Positions 9,010-17,972 are shown, counted from the first letter of the stretch. The stretch is DNA of 64,000 nucleotides from Actinomycetospora succinea (GCF_004363095.1 NZ_SNYO01000001.1:62001-126000), one strand, 5' to 3'. The notes: a model not told the origin generated them from the sequence alone. Translations and numbers: made by a program.

Positions 9010-11124
9010 TCAGGCGCGGGTCTGGATGACGAGGTCGCCGGCGCCGTCGACGACGGCGTCCTGGTCCGGGCCGATGACGACCGTGGTGTCGGCGAGCTCG
9101 ACGATCGCGAGGCCGTCGATGGTCATGCCGTCGTGGAGCTGGTCGCCGCGCAGGACGGTGGCGTCGCGCCACGTCCCGCCGCTGAAGACTGGGCGGGTGG
9201 CGGCGGATCCGCCGGCGACCGCGCTGTGGTCGGCGACCGCGGTGAGCTCCGCGCGCGGCACCGGGCTGGTCGCGACGACACGGAACGTCGTGATCTCCAC
9301 GCCGCCCTCGAGGAACGCCGCGCCCTTGCCGAAGCGGCCCTCGTACTGCTCGACGAACCGCTCGACCATCCCGTTCACGTCGGCGGCGGTGAGCGCGCCC
9401 GCGCCGGTGTCGAGGGTGACGGTCAGGACGTGGATCTGGGCGCGGAACCGGATCTCGACGGAACGGACGAGGGAGATCGAGTCCTTGTCGGCGCCGGCGG
9501 CCACGAGGTCGCGGGTGGCGCGGGCCGCGAGCTCGTCGAAGGTGGCGTCCAGGGTCTCCGGCGGGAGCGCCCCGGCGTGGTCGGTGGTGCCGGGCGGGGT
9601 CTGCATCGGCTGCGAGATCTCCTCGACCATCGTCAGGTCGGAGCAGCCGATCCCGAACGCCGAGTGCACCGAGGCCGTGATCGGCACGATGATCTGCGGG
9701 CAGCCCAGCTCGGCGCCGTAGGAGAACGCGTGCAGGGGGCCCGCCCCGCCGTAGGCGAAGACGGCGAAGTCGGTGGGGTCGTAGCCCTGCTCGACGGTCA
9801 CCTGGCGGACGAGGTCGGCCATGCGCGAGTCGACGATCGTCTTGATGCCCTCCGCGGCCGCCTCGACCGAGAGCCCCGCGGGCCGCGCGACGTGCGTCTC
9901 GATCGCCGTCCGGGCGCGCTCGACGTCGAGGGTGAGCCGCCCGCCGAGGAAGTTCTCGGGGTTGAGGTAGCCCAGCACGAGGTCGGCGTCGGCGACCGTC
10001 GGCCGCTCGCCGCCGCGGCCGTAGCAGGCCGGGCCCGGACGGGCGCCCGCGCTCTCCGGCCCGACCTGGAGCACGCCGTTGCGCACCGAGGCGATCGACC
10101 CGGCGCCGGCGCCGATCGCCCGCACCGCCACCGACGGCAGGGCGAGCTCGTCGCGTCCGATCAGGGTGGTGTTCGACATGACCGGGAGGCCGTCGAGGAC
10201 CAGTCCGACGTCGAAGCTCGTGCCGCCCATGTCGGTGGTGACGACGTTGCGGTGCCCCGAGCGCGTGCCCAGGAACTGGGAGGCGATGACCCCTCCCACC
10301 GGCCCGGACATGACCGTGGCCGCGGCCCGCTTCTCGACCTCGGAGAAGGTCGCGAGCCCGCCGTTGGACTGCATCAGCAGCGGCCCGCTGCGCAGCCCGG
10401 CCCTGGTCAGGGTGTTCTCGAAGCTGTCGAGCGAGGTCTTGAGCACCGGGCGCAGGCTCGCGTTGACCGCGGTGGTGAGAGTGCGCTCGTACTCGCCGAT
10501 GCGGGGGAGGAACTCGCTCGAGAGCGTCACCCCGAGCTCGGGCGCCTCCTCCGCGACGATCTCGGCGACCCGGCGCTCGTGCTCGTCGTTCGCGAACGAC
10601 CAGAGCAGGGCCACGGCGATCACCTCGGCGCCGCGATCGCGCAGGGCCCGCACGGCGCGCCGGACGTCGTCCTCGTCGAGCGGGCAGACGACGCGGCCGG
10701 CGTAGTCGACGCGCTCGGTGACCTCCTCGGTCATCGCGCGCGGTACCGCCGTCGGCTGCTTGACCAGGGTCCGGAAGCGCTTGATGTCCTCCTCGTCGAG
10801 CCCGATGCTCTTGAAGCCCCGCATGATCGTCAGGGTGTCGCCGAAGCCCCGGGTCTGGATGAGCCCGACGCGGCGGGCCCGGCCCTCGAGCATCGCGTTG
10901 GTGGCGATCGTCGTGCCGTGGGCGAACACCTCGACCTGCCCGAGCAGCTCCTCCAGGTCGACCCCCCGCTCCTGCGCGGCGTCGACCAGGGTGTCCAGCA
11001 CGCCCTCGGCGGGGTTGTCGGGCACCGTCGAGGACTTGTACCGCCCGACGTTGCCGTCCTGGTCGATGACGACCGTGTCGGTGAACGTGCCCCCGATGTC
11101 CGAGGCGACGTAGTAGGTGGGCAT
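9010..11124 (-). CDS. hyuA: hydantoinase A/oxoprolinase family ATPase subunit
   Basis: A 704-residue HyuA-type protein. The N-terminal ASKHA-like nucleotide site DIGGTFTDTVV (residues about 8-18) and the second phosphate motif TTDMGGTSFDVGL (about 290-302) are intact, as is the central DxxxxxGTTIATNAMLEGR region. The C-terminus has the usual beta-rich domain. The ATG at 11124 gives the canonical MPTYYVASDIGG start. The family couples ATP hydrolysis to hydrolysis of hydantoins, 5-oxoproline or caprolactam, or to carboxylation of acetone-type ketones by activating the substrate or bicarbonate. It is the first enzyme gene after the GntR regulator (7-base gap) and partners with HyuB. Confidence 0.88.
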   Translation of the reverse strand: MPTYYVASDIGGTFTDTVVIDQDGNVGRYKSSTVPDNPAEGVLDTLVDAAQERGVDLEELLGQVEVFAHGTTIATNAMLEGRARRVGLIQTRGFGDTLTIMRGFKSIGLDEEDIKRFRTLVKQPTAVPRAMTEEVTERVDYAGRVVCPLDEDDVRRAVRALRDRGAEVIAVALLWSFANDEHERRVAEIVAEEAPELGVTLSSEFLPRIGEYERTLTTAVNASLRPVLKTSLDSFENTLTRAGLRSGPLLMQSNGGLATFSEVEKRAAATVMSGPVGGVIASQFLGTRSGHRNVVTTDMGGTSFDVGLVLDGLPVMSNTTLIGRDELALPSVAVRAIGAGAGSIASVRNGVLQVGPESAGARPGPACYGRGGERPTVADADLVLGYLNPENFLGGRLTLDVERARTAIETHVARPAGLSVEAAAEGIKTIVDSRMADLVRQVTVEQGYDPTDFAVFAYGGAGPLHAFSYGAELGCPQIIVPITASVHSAFGIGCSDLTMVEEISQPMQTPPGTTDHAGALPPETLDATFDELAARATRDLVAAGADKDSISLVRSVEIRFRAQIHVLTVTLDTGAGALTAADVNGMVERFVEQYEGRFGKGAAFLEGGVEITTFRVVATSPVPRAELTAVADHSAVAGGSAATRPVFSGGTWRDATVLRGDQLHDGMTIDGLAIVELADTTVVIGPDQDAVVDGAGDLVIQTRA

Positions 11125-11131
11125 GGCTGGG

Positions 11132-11806
11132 TCACTCCTTCGTGGACCGGAGGCCGGGGACGTCGGGGGAGTCCGCGTCGTGCTCGGCGCGGAGCTCGTC
11201 GATCGTGGTCTGGACATGGGCGCGGGCCAGGCGCTCGGCGTCGTCCTCGGCGCCGTCCTCGATCGCGGAGGCGATGCCCTCGTGCTCGGCGATCGCCCGC
11301 TGTGCCCGCGCGGGATCGACGAGCGCGACGGGGGCGAAGACCTGCGCGGTCATGCGCAGCAGCGGGGCCTGGCCGACCAGGAACTCGTTGCCGCTGAGGT
11401 AGAGGATCTGCTCGTGGAAGTCGACGTTGGCGCCGGTGTAGGCCCGCGGCGACCACGGCTCGAGCGCCGCGCGCTGTGTCGCGATGACGCGCCGCAGGTC
11501 GCGGCAGCGCGCCGGGCTGGGGCGTAGCCGCGCGGCCAGCCGGGCCGCGAGCCCGTCGACCACGGCCCGCAGCTCGTAGGCCTGCAGCAACGTCGCGACG
11601 TCCCCGGTGACCACGCGGGCGCCCTGACCGGGCGCGACCCGGATCAGTCCTTCCTGCTCGAGGACCCGGAGGGCCTCGCGCAGCGGCGTCCGGCTCACCC
11701 CGAGCTCCGCGGCCAGGTTCTCCTGCGGCAGGCGCGCCCCGCCGGGGTAGCGACCGCTGTAGATGCGCTCACGGAGGACCGCGGCGAGCTCGTCGACCAG
11801 CTGCAC
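11132..11806 (-). CDS. GntR family regulator, FCD subgroup
   Basis: A 224-residue regulator. The N-terminal winged helix has the GntR signature GARLPQENLAAELGVSRTPLREALRVLEQEGLI; the C-terminal FCD all-helical effector domain spans about residues 80-205, with metal-binding-type residues in NVDFHEQIL and a later His (AEHEG). It heads the hyu operon and faces the aldehyde dehydrogenase operon across a 234-base intergenic region, so it probably controls both directions in response to a carboxylate effector (family knowledge plus position). The GTG start at 11806 is preceded by GGAGGCGGG. Confidence 0.88.
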   Translation of the reverse strand: MQLVDELAAVLRERIYSGRYPGGARLPQENLAAELGVSRTPLREALRVLEQEGLIRVAPGQGARVVTGDVATLLQAYELRAVVDGLAARLAARLRPSPARCRDLRRVIATQRAALEPWSPRAYTGANVDFHEQILYLSGNEFLVGQAPLLRMTAQVFAPVALVDPARAQRAIAEHEGIASAIEDGAEDDAERLARAHVQTTIDELRAEHDADSPDVPGLRSTKE

Positions 11807-11990
11807 GCCCGCCTCCTCCGGTACTGGATACAGCAGCGGGAGACTGGACTGTGACGCGGACGATAGTCAAGCACCGAGGATGTTTCCGCTGGTCAGGTGC
11901 CCTTGACGGGCGGCTTCCTGCTGTCGGAGCGGTCCGACGGCCGCTCTTGACTTGCGACGAGTGCGCCCTGCATCCTGCGCGGAGTCGCTG

Positions 11991-12003
11991 CTGGTCTGAC
12001 CAG
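11991..12003. promoter_or_regulatory. candidate GntR (FadR-type) operator
   Basis: A perfect 13-base inverted repeat, CTGGTCTGACCAG, lies 37 bases before the aldehyde dehydrogenase start, between two divergent operons that are each flanked by a GntR-FCD gene. FadR-like proteins bind TGGTCnGACCA, so the match is direct. A second, weaker candidate, CTGGATACAG, lies at 11824-11833 next to the regulator's own start. Confidence 0.6.
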
Positions 12004-12040
12004 ATCGGCGGCCCGACACCGTCGTCTCGAGGAGCCGTCC

Positions 12041-13504
12041 ATGAGCTCGAGCCCGGGCTTCGCGCTGCCCGACCTCCCCGCCGGTCTGCCGATCGGCGGG
12101 GGCTGGCGGGCCGACGTCGCGAGCGCGCCCGTCGTGTTCCCCTTCGACGGCTCGACCGTCACCCAGGCACCCGTGGGCACCGTCGAGCTCGCCCGCGACG
12201 CGGTCGCCGCCGGGGCCGCGGTGCGCCGCGAGGTCGGCGCCCTGAGCTCGGCGACGCGGCGGGCGATCCTGCTCGACGTCGAGCGCGAGCTCGCGGCGCA
12301 CACCGACGCCTTCGTCGAGCTCCTCATCGCCGAGACCGGCAAGACCCGTGCCGACTGCGCCGTCGAGTTCTCCCGCACGCTGTTCACCTGGACCGCGGCC
12401 GCCGAGGAGATCGCGCACCTGCACGGGGAGACCGTCCCGCTCGACCTGCAGGCCTCCGGCGAGGGCATGATCGGCTACTGGACGCGGCGGCCGATCGGGC
12501 TCGTCGTCGGCATCGCGGGGTTCAACGGGCCGGTGCTGCTCGCCTCGCACAAGATCGCGCCGTCGATCGCGGCGGGCTGCCCGGTCATCTGCAAGCCGGC
12601 CCCGGCCACACCGCTCGCCACCCTGTGGCTCGCCGACATCGTGCGGCGCGTCGCGGTGTCCCACGGGGCGCCGCCGGCGATGGTCCAGGTCGTCACCGGT
12701 GACGCCGAGGTCGGCAAGGTCCTGGTCACCGCGCCGGAGGTGGCCGCGGTGTCGTTCACCGGGTCGGCCGCCGTGGGCCACCAGATCGCCCGGGACGCGG
12801 CCCCGCGCAAGACGCTGCTCGAGCTCGGCTCGAACGCCGCGCTGATCGTCGACGCGGACGCCGACCTCGACCGCGCCGTCGACGCGGTGCTGCGGGGCGG
12901 GTTCTACTTCAACGGCCAGGCCTGCATCGCCGTGCAGCGCGTCATCGTGTGCGAGCCGGTGCGCGAGGAGTTCCTGGGCGCGCTGACCGCCCGGATCGGC
13001 GAGCTGACCACCGGGGACCCGCGCGACCCCGCCACGCGCATCGCCCCGCTGATCAACGAGGCGTCCACGCGCCGGGTCGTCGACTGGATCGAGGAGGCCG
13101 AGCAGGCCGGCGCGAAGATCGTGCACGGCGGGCGCGTCGTCGAGCGCTCCCTCGAGCCGACGATCCTGCTCGACGTGCCCGAGGACCGGCAGGCCTGGTG
13201 CGAGGAGATCTTCGCCCCGGTGGTGGCCGTGAACTCGGTGCCCGACCTGGAGACCGCCCTGCAGACCGCCAACCGGTCCCGCTACGGGCTGCACGCGAGC
13301 GTGTTCACCCGCTCGCTGGCGAGCGCGTTCCGGGCGATCGAGGAGCTCGAGGTCGGCGGCGTGATCGTCAACGAGGTGCCCGGATTCCGGTCGGACATCA
13401 TGCCCTACGGCGGGGTCAAGGACTCCGGTGTCGGGCGCGAGGGCCCCCGTTTCGCCATCGAGGAACTGACGGTGACACGCATGGCCGTCATCCGCCCCCA
13501 GTGA
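12041..13504 (+). CDS. aldehyde dehydrogenase family protein
   Basis: A 487-residue NAD(P)-dependent aldehyde dehydrogenase. The fold signatures are present: the Rossmann segment with FTGSAAVGHQIA, catalytic Glu in LELGSNAALIVD (about 263) and catalytic Cys in NGQACIAVQRV (about 297), followed by EEIFAPVVAV. The substrate is unresolved; it resembles benzaldehyde, succinate-semialdehyde and phosphonoacetaldehyde-type enzymes more than the glycolytic type. It starts at an ATG with a GAGGAG ribosome-binding site and is the first gene of an operon with the SDR gene (19-base gap) and a second GntR regulator. It is divergent from the hyu operon, which suggests that both arms act in one catabolic pathway. 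Confidence 0.88.
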   Translation: MSSSPGFALPDLPAGLPIGGGWRADVASAPVVFPFDGSTVTQAPVGTVELARDAVAAGAAVRREVGALSSATRRAILLDVERELAAHTDAFVELLIAETGKTRADCAVEFSRTLFTWTAAAEEIAHLHGETVPLDLQASGEGMIGYWTRRPIGLVVGIAGFNGPVLLASHKIAPSIAAGCPVICKPAPATPLATLWLADIVRRVAVSHGAPPAMVQVVTGDAEVGKVLVTAPEVAAVSFTGSAAVGHQIARDAAPRKTLLELGSNAALIVDADADLDRAVDAVLRGGFYFNGQACIAVQRVIVCEPVREEFLGALTARIGELTTGDPRDPATRIAPLINEASTRRVVDWIEEAEQAGAKIVHGGRVVERSLEPTILLDVPEDRQAWCEEIFAPVVAVNSVPDLETALQTANRSRYGLHASVFTRSLASAFRAIEELEVGGVIVNEVPGFRSDIMPYGGVKDSGVGREGPRFAIEELTVTRMAVIRPQ

Positions 13505-13523
13505 CCCGGACCAGGAGCGTCGC

Positions 13524-14303
13524 GTGACCGACTACCAGAAGCTGTTCGACCTCCGGGGCCGCCGGGCGCTGCTGCTCGGCGCCGGCGGGATCGGCCGCGA
13601 GGCGGGGCTCGCCCTCGCCGCCCAGGGCGCCGAGGTCGTCTGCGCCGACCGCGACCCGGACACCGCGAAGGCCACCGCGGACGCCATCGCCGGCGAGGGA
13701 GGCCTGGCCGGCGCGGTCGAGCTCGACATCACCGACGCCGGCGGCCTCGAGCGCCACCTCGGCGAGGTGGGCGACCTCGACGTCGCCGTCCTCACCGCCG
13801 CGATGAACGTGCGCAAGCGGCTGCTCGACTACAGCCCCGAGGAGTTCGACCGGGTCGTCGGGCTGAACCTGCGCGGGACCTTCAACGTGCTGCGCGCGGT
13901 CGGGGCCCGCATGGTCGCCCGCGGGTCGGGCAGCATCATCGCGTTCTCCTCGATCCGCGCCCGGACCGTGGAGCCGGGCCAGGGCGTCTACGCGGCGACC
14001 AAGGCGGGGCTGGAATCGCTCGTGCGCACCGCCGCGGTCGAGTTCGGCGAGGCCGGCGTGCGCGTCAACGCCGTCGCGCCCGGCGTGGTGGAGACCCCGC
14101 TGACCGCGCAGATCAAGGCGGATCCGGACTGGTACCGCGCCTACGCCACCAAGGGCGCGCTGGGGCGGTGGTCGCTGCCGTCCGAGCTCGCCGGCGCCGT
14201 GGTGTACCTCGCGTCCGACGCCTCGAGCTACGTCACCGGCTCCACCCTGAGCGTGGACGGCGGGTGGACCGCCGTCGACGGCCGCTTCACCCCGCCGGCC
14301 TGA
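13524..14303 (+). CDS. SDR family oxidoreductase
   Basis: A 259-residue classical short-chain dehydrogenase. The cofactor motif GAGGIGREAG lies near residue 19, and the acidic residue in CADRDPD suggests NAD preference. The SSIRARTVEPGQGVYAATKAG segment holds the catalytic Ser and the YxxxK pair. The C-terminus SYVTGSTLSVDGGW is the usual SDR ending. The GTG start is preceded by AGGAGCG. The likely role is oxidation of a secondary alcohol to a ketone (or the reverse) in the same pathway as the aldehyde dehydrogenase; an alcohol-to-ketone step would feed a HyuAB-type ketone carboxylase (inference). Confidence 0.88.
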   Translation: MTDYQKLFDLRGRRALLLGAGGIGREAGLALAAQGAEVVCADRDPDTAKATADAIAGEGGLAGAVELDITDAGGLERHLGEVGDLDVAVLTAAMNVRKRLLDYSPEEFDRVVGLNLRGTFNVLRAVGARMVARGSGSIIAFSSIRARTVEPGQGVYAATKAGLESLVRTAAVEFGEAGVRVNAVAPGVVETPLTAQIKADPDWYRAYATKGALGRWSLPSELAGAVVYLASDASSYVTGSTLSVDGGWTAVDGRFTPPA

Positions 14304-14338
14304 CCCGTCGCTACCGTGGCGTGCGGGGAGGGGCGCTG

Positions 14339-15115
14339 ATGACGGACACGGGCAGGACGGCGACCGCCGAGCACCGCGCGTACCGCCGCGTCGTCGACGA
14401 CGTCGAGGCGCGCATCGCGTCCGGCGAGCTGCGTCCGGGCGACCGGCTGCCCAGCGAGCGGGAGCTCGTCGACCGCTACGGCATCGCCCGGTCGTCGGTC
14501 CGGGAGGCCCTGCGCGTCCTCGAGAGCCTCGAGCTCGTGCGCTCGGCCCCGCGGGATCCGCGCGGGCCCCTCGTCCTGCCGATCACCTCCGCGCCGATCC
14601 GGCGGTCGCTGGGCCTGCTGACCTCGAGCCGGACCATCTCGCTGCCCCAGCTCGTGCAGCTGCGGATGGTCATCGACGCGTCGACCAACCTCATGGCCGC
14701 GCTGCGCCGGACCCCCGAGCACCTCGTCGCCCTCGAGCGCAACATGGCGCGGATGCGCGGACTGCTCCACCACTCGTACGCGGAGTTCGGGCGCGCCGAC
14801 CTGGAGTTCCACGAGATCCTCGCCGACGCCGCGGGCCACGAGCTCGTGCGTCTCTACGGCGAGGCCGTGCGGGAGGCGGTCCTCGAGCTGATCCAGCAGA
14901 CGATCCTCGACGCCGACGACCAGGAGGCGCACAAGCTGCGCTCCATCCGTCACCACACCGCGGTGTTCGACGCGATCAGCGCCGGCGACGGGCGGGCCGC
15001 GTCGCGCCTGGCGCGCGAGAGCCTGTACCAGTACTACGCCGACCACGTCGGCGACGAGGACCGGGAGATCATGGCCGCCCTCGTCAGCGAGTGCGGCGGT
15101 CGCGTCGACCCCTGA
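14339..15115 (+). CDS. GntR/FadR family regulator, FCD subgroup
   Basis: A 258-residue regulator with a GntR winged helix at residues about 15-80 (RPGDRLPSERELVDRYGIARSSVREALRVLESLELV) and an FCD domain over residues 110-245, with ADLEFHEIL and SIRHHTAVFDAI as the probable metal-ligand segments. The ATG at 14339 follows GGGGAGGGGCG. It is the third gene of the aldehyde dehydrogenase operon, so it is probably an autoregulated local regulator. With the other GntR gene it could bind the inverted repeat at 11991-12003. Confidence 0.87.
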   Translation: MTDTGRTATAEHRAYRRVVDDVEARIASGELRPGDRLPSERELVDRYGIARSSVREALRVLESLELVRSAPRDPRGPLVLPITSAPIRRSLGLLTSSRTISLPQLVQLRMVIDASTNLMAALRRTPEHLVALERNMARMRGLLHHSYAEFGRADLEFHEILADAAGHELVRLYGEAVREAVLELIQQTILDADDQEAHKLRSIRHHTAVFDAISAGDGRAASRLARESLYQYYADHVGDEDREIMAALVSECGGRVDP

Positions 15116-15122
15116 CGCCCGT

Positions 15123-15989
15123 CTAGCCCGCGCCGCGCGAGGGGGAGCGGCCGTTCGCCCGGTCCTGACCGGGCGGGACGGCCGGGGGCCCGACGGACCG
15201 GCCTTCGGCGCGGCCGTTGCGTCCGGCCTGCCCGGGAGGCGCGGTCGGCGGGCCCACGGCGCGGCCGTTGCCGCCGGTGCCGTTGCTGCCGTCGTCCCGG
15301 GACGCGCCGGGTGCCCGGGACGGTGACGCGGTGTCGGCGTCCGGCGCGCTGCCGGAGCGAGGGGCGTCCTGGGCCCCGGGAGAGGTCCTCGTCGTGCTCG
15401 ACGCCGGTGCCGTCGGACCGGCGGTCGGCGCACTCGTCGGCTCGACGCCGGGGGAGGAGGCCGCCGCGCAGAAGCGGTCGACGTTCCCGGCGCCGCCGGC
15501 CGCGGCGACGAGCGCGGCGAACGCCGGGTCGGTGTCGCGGGTGGGGGCGGCGGCTCCCCAGGCTCGACAGGTCGCGACGCGGACCGGGTCGGGGAGGTAC
15601 CCGGGGCCTCCGGCCCCTGCCGGCGGCGGAGCGGTGACCGACGACGCGGGGGGTGCGGTCGGGGCCCCGTCGTGGAGCGCCACCGCGACGGTGCCGACGG
15701 CGACGCCCGCGCCGGCCAGGGCGAGGGCGAGCGCGGAGGCCAGCCCGGTCGGCGTCCGCCACCGGGCTCGCCGGGTGGCGGCACCGTCGGCCGGAGGGGC
15801 CACCGAGCCGAGCGTCACCGCGGCACCGTGGGCCGCCACGAACGCGCGGGTCGCGGCGTCCTCACCGACGACCTCCTCGCGGTGCGCCGGTCCGGAGGCG
15901 GCCGCGAGCAGGTCGCGGAGCGGTCCGCTGCCCCCGCCGTCGAGCAGGTCCTCCGCCTGGGCCCGGGACGGCCGTCGACGCACGCTCAT
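15123..15989 (-). CDS. membrane-anchored protein coupled to an ECF sigma factor (anti-sigma-like)
   Basis: A 288-residue protein with a cytoplasmic N-terminal part of about 85 residues and one transmembrane helix (GLASALALALAGAGVAVGTVAVAL, split here as about residues 82-105). The long extracytoplasmic tail is rich in Ala, Pro, Ser, Thr and Gly and holds two Cys (CRAWG and FCAAA). The ATG overlaps the sigma-factor stop by 4 bases (ATGA), so the two are coupled. Topology and coupling fit an anti-sigma factor or regulated partner, but no zinc-binding HxxxCxxC motif of the usual ZAS type is seen, so the function is inferred from position only. The tail is low-complexity and probably disordered. 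Confidence 0.6.
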   Translation of the reverse strand: MSVRRRPSRAQAEDLLDGGGSGPLRDLLAAASGPAHREEVVGEDAATRAFVAAHGAAVTLGSVAPPADGAATRRARWRTPTGLASALALALAGAGVAVGTVAVALHDGAPTAPPASSVTAPPPAGAGGPGYLPDPVRVATCRAWGAAAPTRDTDPAFAALVAAAGGAGNVDRFCAAASSPGVEPTSAPTAGPTAPASSTTRTSPGAQDAPRSGSAPDADTASPSRAPGASRDDGSNGTGGNGRAVGPPTAPPGQAGRNGRAEGRSVGPPAVPPGQDRANGRSPSRGAG

Positions 15990-16645
15990 GGGGAGTCCTC
16001 CGGCGCGCTCGGGCTCCGGTCGAACCGGCGGGCGAGGGTCTTCAGACCGCGGTGGGCCGCGACACGCACGGCGCCGGCCCGCTTGCCGAGCACGGTGCCC
16101 GCCGCCTCGGCGCTGAGGCCGACGACCGCGCGCAGGAGCACGGCCTCAGCCTGGTCCCGCGGCAACGAGGCGATGATCTCGACCGCCTGCGCGGTGGACA
16201 GGGCCGCGATCGCCGCCTCGGCGGTGTCGCCGCCGGCGGTGAGGTCGGCGAGGTCCGGCACCACCTGCAGGCCCCGGGGGTCGGCGGGGCGCCGGGTGCG
16301 CGACTTGATGAGGTCCAGCGCGCGGTGGCGCGTGATGCTCGCGGCCCACCCGCGGAAGCCGTCGAGGTCACCGAAGAACGTCGGGAGGTCGCGGGCGATC
16401 TGGAGCCACGCCTCGCCGGTGACGTCGTCGGCGTCCTGCCCGACCAGCGCGCGGGCGTAGCGGAACAGGCGCGGCTGGAGCTCGCGGTAGAGCACCACGA
16501 ACCCCGCCGAGTCGCCGCTCATCGCCCTGCGCAGGGCGTCCTCGAGGTCGTCGGAGTCGTCGGGCACCGGGTCAGGCCGTGATCCGACGGGCCGGGTGTC
16601 GTCGGGTCGCAGGGCCGCCGGCGGGGTGTGCGCGGGGCCGGTCAC
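15986..16645 (-). CDS. ECF-type RNA polymerase sigma factor
   Basis: A protein of about 219 residues. Sigma region 2 starts at AGFVVLYRELQPRLFRYARALVG and continues through DADDVTGEAWLQIARDL and FRGWAASITRHRALDLIKSR. Region 4 is at SLPRDQAEAVLLRAVVGLSAEAAGTVLGKRAGAVRVAAHRGLKTLA. The start is uncertain: GTG at 16645 gives a 41-residue acidic, Pro-rich leader, while ATG at 16522 starts right before region 2; region 2 helix 1 needs the ALRRAMSGD segment, which favours the longer form. It is translationally coupled to the membrane protein gene downstream. Confidence 0.85.
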   Translation of the reverse strand: MTGPAHTPPAALRPDDTRPVGSRPDPVPDDSDDLEDALRRAMSGDSAGFVVLYRELQPRLFRYARALVGQDADDVTGEAWLQIARDLPTFFGDLDGFRGWAASITRHRALDLIKSRTRRPADPRGLQVVPDLADLTAGGDTAEAAIAALSTAQAVEIIASLPRDQAEAVLLRAVVGLSAEAAGTVLGKRAGAVRVAAHRGLKTLARRFDRSPSAPEDSP

Positions 16646-16930
16646 GACACCGCACCCGCCGCGCCCGTCCGGCGCCCCCCGCGCCGGCGCCGGACGGGCT
16701 CGGAGCCCCGGGACGGGCCCTGGCGCCGCGCGCCCGGGCCGGCCCGAGGACGTCCCAGCGAACGCCGCTGCTCCTGCCCGGGCAGCAGCACCTCGGGCCC
16801 GTGGGTGCGCCGGACCGCCACGACAGCACACCCCTCTCGGCCGGATCGGCCCGCGCACCCCCCGACGGGTCGCGCGCGGGCCCACCTCCAGCCAGCGACA
16901 CCACGCGGCAGGCCGTTACACCCGAGCCGG

Positions 16931-17122
16931 TCAGGACCTCTCCGCCTCGCCCGCCGGAGCACCGCCGAGCCGGAGGTCCGAGGTCACCGCGTCGTCGTCG
17001 GCGGTCGCCAGGGGCTCGGTCGGCCGAGCGGACCGTTCACCGACCGCCGCGGACTCGTCGGTGTCGTCCGGCGACCCCACGTCCCGGCAGGTGGCGTCAT
17101 AGATCGGTGTCTCGCTGCTCAC
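16931..17122 (-). CDS. small acidic peptide coupled to the SnoaL-like gene
   Basis: A 63-residue peptide starting with GTG at 17122, overlapping the stop of the upstream gene by 4 bases (GTGA). It begins SSETPIYDATCRDVG and is rich in Asp, Glu, Ala and Thr with a single Cys. There is no membrane segment or known domain. The coupling overlap is the main reason to call it; composition alone would not be enough. Function unknown. Confidence 0.45.
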   Translation of the reverse strand: MSSETPIYDATCRDVGSPDDTDESAAVGERSARPTEPLATADDDAVTSDLRLGGAPAGEAERS

Positions 17123-17616
17123 GGCGCCACCGACCGGCCGCCGAGCACGATCACCGCGTTGATCAGCAGGCCTTCGCCGTCGACCCGTCGCAGCAGATAG
17201 CGGTACCGGTCGTGGAGCAGGGCCCGCCCCTCCGCGTCGTGGAAGGTCCAGCGGACCCCGATCTCGACGATCCGGGCCGCCGGAGTGGACACCGTCTCGA
17301 CCACGGAGGTCGGCGACACCAGTCCACGACGCCGGTGGTCGTCGACGACCTGGCGGAACCCCTCGGCGACCTCCCGGGTGGACGTGAAGACGGCGGAGCC
17401 CCACTCGGTGACGTACAGCAGCGGGGGGACGTGGCACGCCGCGATCGCGGTCAGGTCCCCGGCCGCGAACGCATCGCCGAGACGCGCGAGGAACTGGACG
17501 AGCTCCCGACGCCGGCCGGGCTCGACGCGCCGGAGTGCGCGCGCGGTGTCCGCGGAGGGTCCCCGGCCGACGCCGTCCCGGGGGCCGGTCCTGCGGTCCG
17601 GCAATGCCCGCGTCAT
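17119..17616 (-). CDS. SnoaL-like / NTF2-fold protein
   Basis: A protein of about 165 residues. After a basic leader, residues 35-160 show the NTF2/SnoaL-like pattern: FLARLGDAFAAGDLTAIAACH, a central VAEGFRQVVDDHRRRGL, and C-terminal strands VEIGVRWTFHDAEG...HDRYRYLLRR. Such domains can be small enzymes or ligand-binding modules; no catalytic residues can be assigned here. The ATG at 17616 was chosen because upstream codons are Arg/Pro-rich without family character. It is followed by the coupled small peptide gene. Confidence 0.6.
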   Translation of the reverse strand: MTRALPDRRTGPRDGVGRGPSADTARALRRVEPGRRRELVQFLARLGDAFAAGDLTAIAACHVPPLLYVTEWGSAVFTSTREVAEGFRQVVDDHRRRGLVSPTSVVETVSTPAARIVEIGVRWTFHDAEGRALLHDRYRYLLRRVDGEGLLINAVIVLGGRSVAP

Positions 17617-17693
17617 CGCCCGGGCTCCCGCCGTTGTTCGGTCACGGCGCCTCAGCGACGGCGCCGCTCCTCGTGTTACACCCCGGTCGGGGT

Positions 17694-17972
17694 TCACGGG
17701 TGCCGGGTGTCCGGTCGGCGCCGCGCCTGCGTCCCGTCGAGGTAGAAGGCGGGCGCCACGACGCCCGTGCCACATTCCGGGCAGTGGCGACGTTCCCGCC
17801 GTCCGTCGTCGACGAGTGCCCCGGGCGGGAACGCCCGGACCCGTCCACGGCACCGCTCGCCGGGACAGATCATTTCCTGGTGCCACACCAGGTGGTCACC
17901 GAGCGCTGCCGGTCGCGTCGTGCGGGCCTCGACCGGCAGGCCTTCGGGGTCCGTCGCAGGGACGTCGTGCAC
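17694..17972 (-). CDS. small zinc-ribbon-like hypothetical protein
   Basis: A 92-residue protein with CPGERC and CPEC cysteine pairs about 30 residues apart, a spacing that fits a zinc ribbon. The ATG at 17972 follows AGGAG. It lies 77 bases upstream of the SnoaL-like gene on the same strand and may be co-transcribed. No specific function can be given. Confidence 0.5.
   Translation of the reverse strand: MHDVPATDPEGLPVEARTTRPAALGDHLVWHQEMICPGERCRGRVRAFPPGALVDDGRRERRHCPECGTGVVAPAFYLDGTQARRRPDTRHP

Noticed and set aside
16646-16930. Open frames upstream of the sigma factor
   Set aside because: All frames translate into Arg/Pro/Gly-rich sequence typical of antisense or non-coding high-GC DNA; no ribosome-binding site or family pattern supports a gene.
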